From Anaerolineales bacterium UBA5797 (GTDB taxonomy: Bacteria; Chloroflexota; Anaerolineae; Anaerolineales; Villigracilaceae): a stretch of DNA of 38,072 nucleotides. A program made the translations under genes and the position numbers. The notes below the pieces were generated by a model, which did no database searches, had not been told where the DNA came from, and saw only the letters and a program-made list of their open reading frames with translations. Of this stretch, positions 32,002 through 38,072 are shown in pieces; position 1 is the first letter of the stretch, and each line of letters opens with the position of its first letter. The DNA lies in the NCBI GenBank assembly GCA_002418205.1, contig DIDP01000081.1, forward strand, positions 32,072 to 70,143, in the 5' to 3' direction.

Positions 32002-32098
32002 GATGCGTCCGGCTGTAAACATGACATATTCATGACAACTCCCCCGCAGGCGGTTTTGGCGTCCCGCTCCCCATAATTTCTATTATGGTTGGAACACT

Positions 32099-32149
32099 AG
32101 ACCCTGCGAGACTTTCCATGTCAGTGGAAAACGAAGTCTCGCAGGGTCT
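32099..32149. terminator. Long hairpin downstream of the cytochrome c peroxidase gene
   Basis: Perfect 16-base arms AGACCCTGCGAGACTT (32099-32114) and its complement (32134-32149), with a further TTCCA/TGGAA inside. It lies about 100 bases after the stop codon. Few T residues follow on either strand. Its build (GACCC...GGGTC ends) resembles the palindrome inside the FAD subunit gene, so it may be a repeat that also ends transcription. Nothing else is seen in 32002-32245. Confidence 0.65.
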
Positions 32150-32245
32150 TATGATTCATCTCAGCCTCAGCCCGTTGACATGATGATTTCGATTGAACAT
32201 GACAACCATTTAGGCCTCATCCCTGCCGGGTTGGATGCCCCAAAT

Positions 32246-32274
32246 TTGTAATATCCATTCAGATATGTTATAAG
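32246..32274 (+). promoter_or_regulatory. Promoter candidate for the SRPBCC gene
   Basis: TTGTAA (32246-32251) and TATAAG (32269-32274) are 17 bases apart, about 87 bases before the start codon. Confidence 0.45.
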
Positions 32275-32360
32275 TTTATGCAAGAGAGGGGACGATAACC
32301 ACGCTGAATCATCGCTTCCCCCTGAAAACCGTTTATCGATCGAACCATGAAAGGAGAACG

Positions 32361-32822
32361 ATGATCGAATTCGAAAATACCATCCAGATCCAACGCCCCG
32401 TCAACGAAGTGTTTGCGTTCCTCTCCGATCTGGAGAACCTTCCCAAATGGAACTACTTTGTGCTTCAGGTCAAAAAGGTGTCGGACGGTCCGGTCGGCGT
32501 CGGCGCGACCTATCATCAGGTCCGCAAGACCGACGAACAGACGCTCAGGATCGTCGAACTCGCGCCGCCGGAAAAAATCCGCGTCACGACCATATCCAGA
32601 TCCTATCCCCGCCTCGAGATGGAACTGGTCCTGCAGGAAAACGGCGCCGCGAGCCAGGTCACCGACCGCTGGAAGCTGGAGAGCGGCAGACCGGTTCTGC
32701 TGGAGAAACTGGCTGCCCGCCAGGTCCAGTCCGCGGTGCACGAGAACCTGACCAAACTGAAGGAACTGATGGAAAACGGTCGGGTCGTCCTTCAGGACGG
32801 CAGACAGTCCAGCCTCCAATAA
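32361..32822 (+). CDS. SRPBCC family protein (polyketide cyclase/START-like)
   Basis: A 153-residue protein of the START/SRPBCC fold. It opens with MIEFENTIQIQRPVNEVFAFLSD, then LPKWNYFVLQVKKVSDGPVGVG, the typical first helix and strand of the family (PxxVFxxLSDxENxPxW), and ends in a long C-terminal helix (LLEKLAARQVQSAVHENLTKL). These proteins bind a hydrophobic ligand in a central pocket; no catalytic residues can be assigned. AAAGGAG lies 5 bases before the ATG. The gene is alone between repeat-rich gaps. Confidence 0.85.
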   Translation: MIEFENTIQIQRPVNEVFAFLSDLENLPKWNYFVLQVKKVSDGPVGVGATYHQVRKTDEQTLRIVELAPPEKIRVTTISRSYPRLEMELVLQENGAASQVTDRWKLESGRPVLLEKLAARQVQSAVHENLTKLKELMENGRVVLQDGRQSSLQ

Positions 32823-32835
32823 CACAAGCTGACAC

Positions 32836-32874
32836 ACCGTCCTGAAGGTTTGATTTGCGAAAGCCTTCGGGACG
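32836..32874. repeat. CCGTCC...GGACG palindromic repeat, copy 1
   Basis: CGTCCTGAAGG and CCTTCGGGACG form the ends around TTTGATTTGCGAAAG. A second copy lies at 33026-33064. It follows the SRPBCC stop codon directly and may end its transcript. Confidence 0.65.
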
Positions 32875-32898
32875 TTCTGCACAAAACGAGTGAATAAA

Positions 32899-32994
32899 AA
32901 CTCCGTGACCCCGTGTCTCAGTGGTGAAAAAGATTCACAGCGGGAAATCATCACAACCCTTCGCGGGCTTAGTGCCCTTCGCGGTTAATAAAAC
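32899..32994. repeat. Dispersed repeat starting ACTCCGTGACCCCGTG, copy 1
   Basis: The first 46 bases, up to TTCACAGCGGG, are almost identical to 35120-35166. Both copies then continue with ACAACCCTTCGCGG. This copy ends in TTCGCGGGCTTAGTG and CCCTTCGCGGTTAATA, which resembles the element inside the xanthine dehydrogenase gene. Confidence 0.75.
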
Positions 32995-33025
32995 AACCGG
33001 GGATCATCGGAAATCAATGTTACGC

Positions 33026-33064
33026 ACCGTCCCAAAGGTTCGGTTCACGAAAGCCTTCGAGCGC
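33026..33064. repeat. CCGTCC...GGACG palindromic repeat, copy 2
   Basis: GCACCGTCCCAAAGGTTCG and CACGAAAGCCTTCGAGCG match the copy at 32836-32874 at most positions. It lies just before the palindrome at the end of the cyclase gene. Confidence 0.6.
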
Positions 33065-33090
33065 CTGTTGAGGGACTTGAAGGCAACAAG

Positions 33091-33111
33091 TTAAGACTTC
33101 GGAAGTCTTAA
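33091..33111. terminator. 21-base palindrome at the end of the cyclase gene
   Basis: TTAAGACTTC-G-GAAGTCTTAA is a perfect palindrome with one central base. On the minus strand its first bases contain the TAA stop codon of the cyclase (33108-33110). It may act as a transcription stop or mRNA end, although no T run follows. Confidence 0.6.
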
Positions 33112-34673
33112 GCCGCTATACCCGGTGGATCGGAAAGGCCATATACGGTCACCCTGTCCCGCTTTCCCTTGATCTGAATATCCGTCAGCGCCCTGGCACT
33201 CGTGACCAAAACTTCAGTGAGCGCCCGATGGGTCTCGTCGCTGAGGAGAATGGGAAAACCGGTATCCCTGGTCTTGTCCTCCAGCCTGGAGGCCAGGTTG
33301 ACGGCATCCCCCATCACCGTATATTCGATGCGCTCCCTGCCGCCGACGTTGCCCGCAATGACCGGTCCGCTGGCAATACCGATTCCTGTCTCGAGAGTTG
33401 GCAGGCGGGCGGCGCTTTGTTCCCGGTTGAAGGCCCCCAATGCCCGGCGCATCTCAACCGCCGTCCTCACTGCCCGGTCTGCATGGTCGCTCATGGGGTT
33501 GAGCGGCGTGCCAAAGACCGCCAGGATGGAGTCTCCTCCAAAGCGGGTGACCACGCCCCCATGCCTGACGATGACGGTCACCATGGCGGTCATGTAGCGG
33601 TTGATCAGTTCGACCAGCCGTCCGGGCGGCATCTGTTCGCTGAGGGTCGTGAAGTCGCGGATATCCGAGAACATCACCGAGCAGGTGACCAGTTCTCCGC
33701 CCAGCCCCGCCCCGGTCTCCACCGCCGCCTGGGCCACTTCAGAACTGACGTACAGGTCGAACAACTTCCGCAGTCGCTCCCCCTGCCGCAGCCCGTCCGT
33801 CATCGAATTGAACCGCTCGCTCAGGTATCCCAACTCGTCGTTGGTGGTCACCACGATCCGTGTATCGAGCTCGTTCTTTTCCACGCGGCCCATCGCCTCC
33901 TGCAAAATCTGCAGTGGCTCCACGATGGCGCGGGCAACGAGTACCGCCGTGATCACACCGGCGGTCAGGCCGACTGCCAGGATGAATATCTGCACAACGA
34001 TGAGATTGTCCAGGACCGCCTCGGGGTTCCCGGCATCGAGCAGGGCGCGGGTGCGCACCTGCGACAGGATGACGAGCAGGATCGGCGTAAGCCCGCCGAT
34101 CAGGGTGAATGCCAGCAGCAGGCGCCTCCGCACCCACAGCCGAAAGGCGGGGACAACGCTCAGGTTCCCTTCGGGGAAAAATGTGGGGACCTGTTGACGC
34201 CAGATCAGATCGGTGCCAAAGTAAATGATGGTCGTCGTAACGGCGACGCCGATGGTGATGCCGACGAAGTTGCCCGGATCATCGTACAGGACGGAGAAAA
34301 ATACGGCCACCAACAGCCCGGTCACCGCCACGAGTGAAGCGACGACCAGGGGCCAGATCAGTACCAGGCGGGCAACACTCGACGGCAATTCGGCGGCGGG
34401 CGTGCCGGTCTCGATCAACCGCAGCCAATTCTGGATCGGTCGCCCCAGCCGGCCGATAACCGTAAAAGCCCCTGCAAATATCACGGCACCGGCGATCCCA
34501 AAGGTCACGATATCCTCGGTTTCGAGCGGGCGGACCGCCGCTCTGCCGACAGGCAGCGGATCGATTACCGAGAAATACAAAAAGATGATCAGCGCGCCAA
34601 AGAAGTTCGCGCCGAAGATCAGAGTCGAGAGCTTGCGGGAAATGTTGTGTGAAGATGTCTGGGAGTTGGTCAT
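33108..34673 (-). CDS. Membrane-bound class III adenylate/guanylate cyclase with HAMP domain
   Basis: Nucleotide cyclase of 521 residues making cAMP or cGMP. The N-terminal half has about six hydrophobic segments between residues 18 and 255. A HAMP linker follows (about 255-310; VARAIVEPLQILQEAMGRVE, TNDELGYLSERFNSM). The catalytic domain runs from about 330 to 515: MFSDIRDFTTLSEQMPPG with the first metal Asp, TRFGGDSILAVFG with the second, and YTVMGDAVNLASRLED with the transition-state Asn and Arg. I use ATG 34673, which overlaps the stop of the small upstream gene (ATGA); an ATG 9 codons earlier would overlap it more and lacks a ribosome site. Choice of ATP or GTP cannot be fixed by eye. 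Confidence 0.9.
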   Translation of the reverse strand: MTNSQTSSHNISRKLSTLIFGANFFGALIIFLYFSVIDPLPVGRAAVRPLETEDIVTFGIAGAVIFAGAFTVIGRLGRPIQNWLRLIETGTPAAELPSSVARLVLIWPLVVASLVAVTGLLVAVFFSVLYDDPGNFVGITIGVAVTTTIIYFGTDLIWRQQVPTFFPEGNLSVVPAFRLWVRRRLLLAFTLIGGLTPILLVILSQVRTRALLDAGNPEAVLDNLIVVQIFILAVGLTAGVITAVLVARAIVEPLQILQEAMGRVEKNELDTRIVVTTNDELGYLSERFNSMTDGLRQGERLRKLFDLYVSSEVAQAAVETGAGLGGELVTCSVMFSDIRDFTTLSEQMPPGRLVELINRYMTAMVTVIVRHGGVVTRFGGDSILAVFGTPLNPMSDHADRAVRTAVEMRRALGAFNREQSAARLPTLETGIGIASGPVIAGNVGGRERIEYTVMGDAVNLASRLEDKTRDTGFPILLSDETHRALTEVLVTSARALTDIQIKGKRDRVTVYGLSDPPGIAA

Positions 34674-34921
34674 GGGTTCCGTCCTCTTCTCTCGGTCCAT
34701 GTACGGCGCTTCCGCTTGTTATACTTCGTCGCCGCCACCTCATAGACCTCCGCCAGCATCGGGTGGATCTGCTCGTACCCATTGCCGTTGGAGGCAATGG
34801 TCGCGAAGGCGTGCATGTGATCACCACGGTGGAAAAAGAACGTGTACCCCAAATTGACCGTCCCACTCGCCCCCTCGAATGTGCTCGTGATATACCTCGT
34901 AATGGACGTTTCGTCTAGCAT
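34670..34921 (-). CDS. Small DUF6194-like protein, coupled to the cyclase
   Basis: An 83-residue protein starting MLDETSITRYITSTFEG, with GYTFFFHRGDHMHAFATIAS next. This resembles the N-terminal half of DUF6194 proteins, which have a GDTFF...PFATIV pattern; the remainder of that family is missing and the C-terminus is basic (KYNKRKRRTWTERRGR). It may be a short relative or a truncated form. GAGAGGAG lies 5 bases before ATG 34921, a strong site. Its stop overlaps the cyclase start (ATGA), so both are made from one message driven by the promoter at 34968-34996. Function unknown; a role with the cyclase is inferred from coupling only. Confidence 0.72.
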   Translation of the reverse strand: MLDETSITRYITSTFEGASGTVNLGYTFFFHRGDHMHAFATIASNGNGYEQIHPMLAEVYEVAATKYNKRKRRTWTERRGRNP

Positions 34922-34967
34922 GGCTGCTCCTCTCCATACCTGTAAATGGCTGCGCGATAAGGATTTG

Positions 34968-34996
34968 ATTATAGGATCGCTTTCACAAATAGACAA
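34968..34996 (-). promoter_or_regulatory. Promoter of the DUF6194-like/cyclase operon
   Basis: On the minus strand, -35 TTGTCT (34991-34996) and -10 TATAAT (34968-34973) are 17 bases apart, with the start codon about 46 bases downstream. The rest of 34922-35255 holds repeats (35058-35077, 35120-35192) and nothing gene-like. Confidence 0.65.
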
Positions 34997-35119
34997 CTGC
35001 CTCGCCCCCATCCGTTATGGCTGTCTCAAAGCCCAAACCCTGTCACCCCCCGAAGGACACACCTGCACCCACCGCAGACGCAGTATCGAAACCCTTCGCG
35101 GTAAAAAAAGAAACACAAC

Positions 35120-35192
35120 AACTCCGTGACCCCGTGTCTCAGTGGTAAAAAAGATTCACAGCGGGGAAACAACACAACCCTTCGCGGTAAAA
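35120..35192. repeat. Dispersed repeat starting ACTCCGTGACCCCGTG, copy 2
   Basis: Nearly identical over 46 bases to 32899-32944, then CACAACCCTTCGCGGTAAAA. An earlier CCCTTCGCGGTAAAAAA lies directly before it (35086-35108), so the unit may be partly duplicated. Confidence 0.75.
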
Positions 35193-35255
35193 AATAATCC
35201 AAAATTGAAAGGCACGGAATCGGGGATTTGGGTGTACCATGATGGGGAGGGAATC

Positions 35256-35477
35256 ATGCAAAACAAAGAACGGAACACACGCCTCCTGACCGGACTCCTG
35301 CTTGGCTTTGCGCTCGGCTGCGGGATCAACTACCTGCTCCTGTGGCTGTACAACCTGTTCACACAGTGGAACGACATGGAACCGGTGGCGATCACGTTCT
35401 GGCGCCTGCTCCCGCTGGGGGTCGTCATGGCGCTGGCGCTGGCGGCGATCCTGCGGACTCCGCCCGTCAGCGATTGA
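35256..35477 (+). CDS. Small two-helix membrane protein, unknown function
   Basis: A 73-residue protein with two hydrophobic segments, at about residues 10-32 (LLTGLLLGFALGCGINYLLL) and 47-66 (LLPLGVVMALALAAIL), and short charged ends. I do not recognise the family. The start is ATG 35256 with GGGGAGGG 5 bases before it; the frame is open further upstream, but that part is the repeat at 35120-35192. A terminator lies about 110 bases downstream, so it looks like a single-gene unit. Confidence 0.65.
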   Translation: MQNKERNTRLLTGLLLGFALGCGINYLLLWLYNLFTQWNDMEPVAITFWRLLPLGVVMALALAAILRTPPVSD

Positions 35478-35517
35478 GCCGCTGTCTGGATACACGCAAA
35501 CATTTCAGCGAATCCCA

Positions 35518-35643
35518 CCCCCATATCTGGGTTGGGGGAAAATCGGGGTAATGCAAGGGCAGAGCGAAGGCAATGCGAAGGCAGTACGAACGGACGCCCT
35601 GCCGGGTCCGTTTTTTCTCCAGGACCATCCCCCCATATCTGGG
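35518..35643. repeat. Two copies of CCCCCATATCTGGG
   Basis: The 14-base word occurs at 35518-35531 and 35630-35643, each in a C-rich to G-rich dyad (CCCACCCCCAT...GGGTTGGGGG and CCCCCCATATCTGGGG). The region between holds tandem GCGAAGGCAATGCGAAGG words and the terminator at 35589-35616. No gene is seen in 35478-35863. Confidence 0.6.
35589..35616 (+). terminator. Intrinsic terminator
   Basis: AACGGAC (35589-35595) pairs with GTCCGTT (35606-35612) around a 10-base loop, and four further T follow. It would end the transcript of the small membrane protein gene. Confidence 0.6.
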
Positions 35644-35863
35644 GTCTCTCCCCCGCCGGAGAAAGTCCCAATATCCGCACTACTGCAGGGAGTCTTCGTC
35701 CTTGCGGGGCTCAGAATGACATGGGTGTTCGATGATGGAACCTCCCGCCGTTCCCATCCGACCATGCTCTCCATCCATTGGGTGTATACTCGGCATAAGG
35801 CCCTGTCGCTGTGTGTCCCGACAGGCATCGGATCGTCATCGACCATGGGAAAGGAAACAGACA

Positions 35864-37834
35864 ATGCAACGCCGGATAACCTCCCTTCTCCTGCTCCTCA
35901 TCATCGTTATCGCAGATGCCTGCGCGCCGAAACCGACCGCCGCCCCGCCCACCTACGCGCCGATCCCCACCCACATCCTGCCCACCCCCACGCCCACGCC
36001 GCTCCCGGCGGCGCTGGCAGGCACGCCCATCTCCGCCTCCAATTCCCTCATCACCACTGAGAACGTCACGGAACTCGTCCAGCTGGCTGGCTGGAGCAAG
36101 GGCACCATCGTCAAGCTTGCGAACAGTCCCGATGGCAAACTGCTGGCGGTGGGCACCCCGCTCGGGATCCACCTGTACAGCACCGGGTCCCTGGAGGAGG
36201 CGGGCTTTATCGACACCGGCGAGTGGCTGAACACATTCGTCTTCTCGCCCGACGGCGCCAGCATCGCCTCCGGCAGGCAGGATGGGAGCATCCAGATCTG
36301 GAGCGTCGCGGACGGCAGCCTGCAAAAGGCGCTGAACAGCCCGTTCGCCGCCATCACCAGCCTGGCGTTCTCGCTCTCAGGCTCCACCTTGGCTGTGGGC
36401 GCCAGCGACGGCAACGTCTACCTGTTCGATGTCGCCTCGCAGGCTTCGCGGGTGTTATCCGGGCAGGCCGCGCCGGTGGTCGGTCTGGTCTTCTCCCCCG
36501 ATGGCGAGACCCTGATCTCCGGTTCGGCAGACCGCACCATCAAGTCGTGGCAGTATGCCAACGGCGCCCTGCGCTACACCATCAAGGTGCGTACCAAATC
36601 GCTCGATACCCTGGCGCTCTCCCCCGATGGAACACTGCTGGCAACAGGCGCCTCCGACGGCACGGTGGAGATCCGGCGCGTGGCAGACAGCGCCCTCATC
36701 CGCTCGTTGACCGGTCTGGGACAGCCTGCCCTCGGGCTGGCGTTCTCGAACGAAGGGGGCGAGTCTGTGCTTGCCATCGCCTCGAACGACGGCAAGGTCT
36801 GGCTGCGGCGCGCCCGCGACGGCAACCTGATCGGCACGCTGGAGGAACACACCAGCGGGGTCAACAGCGTGGTCTTCTCTCCCGATGGGAAACGCCTCTT
36901 TTCCGGATCCTTCGACGGCACTGTGCGGGTCTGGGACCCCGCCGGGACGGCTTCCCTCAACAGCCTCGACGGATTCTCCAGCCCGATCGAAAGCATCGCC
37001 TATTCGCCCGATGGCGCCAGACTGGCGGCGGGCATGTTCGATAACTCGATCCGCATCTGGGACGTTGCCGACGGCGAACTCTCGCAGGTGTTGCTGGGGC
37101 ACACCGCGCCCGTGCGGAGCATCGCCTTCTCGCCGGATGGCACGAAACTGGCTTCGGTCTCCGACGACCTCAAGACCATCCTTTGGAACGTCGCCGACGG
37201 GGATATCATCCGCTCCACGGGCGGGCACACCGAGCACGTGCTGACGGTGGCGTTCTCACCCGATGGCGCCGTGCTGGCAACTGGTTCCGCCGACCAGACC
37301 GTCCGCCTCGCCAACGTCTCGGACGGCGGGCGGATTGCCACCCTGCGGGGTCACGCCGGACCGGTGCTCGATGTGGCATTCTCGCCGGACGGCAGCCTGA
37401 TCGCCTCCGCCTCCACCGATCAGACCATCCACTTGTGGCGCGTCTCCGATGGCGAGGAGACCAACATCCTGAAGGGCAATGTCAGCGAGATATTGAGCCT
37501 GGCGTTCTCACCGCTGGGGCTGTCGCTGGCATCCGGCGCGGGGGACGGGAGCATCTATCTCTGGGATGCCGCCACCGGGAACATCCAGCGCATTCTGGGC
37601 GGTCACACGGACGAGGTCCGCAGCCTGGTCTTCACGGCAGACGGGGAACTGCTCTTCTCCGGCTCCTCCGACGATACGGTCCGTATCTGGCGCGTCTCGA
37701 GCGGGACGCCGATCCGCTCGCTGAAGATCACGGGCATTGCCAACAGCCTGGCGGTCTCACCCGATGGCGCCCTCCTGGCGATCGGCTCCGAGGATGGCAT
37801 CCTGCGCCTGTGGGGCATCGCCTCCCAACAATAA
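35864..37834 (+). CDS. WD40-repeat lipoprotein
   Basis: Lipoprotein of 656 residues. The signal peptide ends in VIADAC with the anchored Cys at 20, followed by a Pro/Thr-rich linker (about 21-55). The rest consists of WD40 repeats; I count 14 SPDG-type units from LANSPDGKLLAVG to LAVSPDGALLAIG, each with a following GSxDGTVRIWD-like strand. Fourteen repeats would make two seven-bladed propellers, with no other domain. Units 9 to 13 have the best GH...WD dyads; units 3, 6 and 12 deviate (SLSG, NEGG, SPLG). Such proteins are scaffolds for protein partners, here outside the membrane. ATG 35864 follows AAGGAA. A weak -10 TATACT lies at 35785-35790. Confidence 0.88.
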   Translation: MQRRITSLLLLLIIVIADACAPKPTAAPPTYAPIPTHILPTPTPTPLPAALAGTPISASNSLITTENVTELVQLAGWSKGTIVKLANSPDGKLLAVGTPLGIHLYSTGSLEEAGFIDTGEWLNTFVFSPDGASIASGRQDGSIQIWSVADGSLQKALNSPFAAITSLAFSLSGSTLAVGASDGNVYLFDVASQASRVLSGQAAPVVGLVFSPDGETLISGSADRTIKSWQYANGALRYTIKVRTKSLDTLALSPDGTLLATGASDGTVEIRRVADSALIRSLTGLGQPALGLAFSNEGGESVLAIASNDGKVWLRRARDGNLIGTLEEHTSGVNSVVFSPDGKRLFSGSFDGTVRVWDPAGTASLNSLDGFSSPIESIAYSPDGARLAAGMFDNSIRIWDVADGELSQVLLGHTAPVRSIAFSPDGTKLASVSDDLKTILWNVADGDIIRSTGGHTEHVLTVAFSPDGAVLATGSADQTVRLANVSDGGRIATLRGHAGPVLDVAFSPDGSLIASASTDQTIHLWRVSDGEETNILKGNVSEILSLAFSPLGLSLASGAGDGSIYLWDAATGNIQRILGGHTDEVRSLVFTADGELLFSGSSDDTVRIWRVSSGTPIRSLKITGIANSLAVSPDGALLAIGSEDGILRLWGIASQQ

Positions 37835-38061
37835 CGGCAAGGCGCGCAGTTTGAGGGAGATGCTTCAGGGCAAAGACCGCTCCTCAGCATGACATAAACC
37901 CTTCACGGACCGCGCCTCCTTGAGGAACAACCACAACCGGCATGCCGCCAGAAGATGGGGGCTTTCTAATATCCGTTTAATCCTGCCTCGTTAAACATGG
38001 TGAAAGACCGCATTTCAAATTCGATGCGGCACATTGGTATTGACCAAGGAAGGAGATACAA
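37835..38061. other. Intergenic region without a recognised gene
   Basis: Contains a GATGCTTCAGGGC...CAGCATGACA stretch that looks like another decayed repeat, a CCGCAT/ATGCGG dyad near 38008-38027, and the ribosome site of the next gene. Nothing else is supported. Confidence 0.4.
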
Positions 38062-38072
38062 ATGAGTCAACT
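38062..38072 (+). CDS. Start of a further gene (partial)
   Basis: ATG at 38062 preceded by AAGGAGATACAA, an excellent ribosome site. Only three full codons (Met-Ser-Gln) are inside the window, so nothing can be said of the product. Confidence 0.55.

Noticed and set aside
35785..35790. Promoter for the WD40 gene based on TATACT
   Set aside because: No acceptable -35 box lies 16-18 bases upstream, so it is mentioned only in the gene entry.

Overview
The window looks like a chromosomal segment of an uncultured Chloroflexota bacterium, probably Anaerolineae. This is inferred from the gene mix and style: lipoproteins with Thr/Glu/Ala/Pro linkers after the lipobox, BMP-type ABC importers, a WD40 lipoprotein, a fused xanthine dehydrogenase, and many short palindromic intergenic repeats. 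There is no rRNA or other marker gene, so the assignment is tentative. No tRNA, CRISPR array, transposase or prophage gene was seen.

Layout. 5-2857 (+): two peptide/nickel-type ABC permeases followed by a cyanophycinase, probably the end of a peptide-uptake operon. 2926-3762 (-): a double hot-dog thioesterase. 3975-30363 (-): a long one-direction purine-catabolism island. In transcription order it has an 8-oxoguanine deaminase-like amidohydrolase, a cupin, a small membrane protein, adenine deaminase, a GntR/UTRA regulator, a YgeY-type hydrolase, a PyrB-like transcarbamoylase, a histidine phosphatase, a YgeW-type knotted transcarbamoylase, carbamate kinase, a large membrane protein, then two complete BMP-family ABC importers, and last the FAD subunit and the fused FeS/molybdopterin subunit of a xanthine dehydrogenase. 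30784-38072: diheme cytochrome c peroxidase/MauG-like protein, SRPBCC protein, a class III adenylate/guanylate cyclase with a small DUF6194-like partner, a small membrane protein, a 14-repeat WD40 lipoprotein, and the first codons of a further gene.

How the island may work (inference): purine bases or nucleosides enter through the two BMP importers. Adenine and 8-oxoguanine are deaminated, and xanthine dehydrogenase interconverts hypoxanthine, xanthine and urate. Ring-opened ureido products are processed by the YgeY hydrolase and two transcarbamoylases, and carbamoyl phosphate is cashed in for ATP by carbamate kinase. This parallels the E. coli yge/xdh/ssnA cluster, but no ygeX (diaminopropionate ammonia-lyase) or hydantoinase gene is in the window, and a second transcarbamoylase with an altered aspartate site is present. 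Three promoter regions and one inter-cistronic region of the island carry a TTGT-N3-ACAA-like dyad that could be the operator of the local GntR protein.

The second notable layer is repeats. At least six families of short palindromic or low-complexity elements sit between genes, and four elements lie in frame inside coding sequences (both xanthine dehydrogenase genes and adenine deaminase). In several genes the stop codon lies within a repeat.
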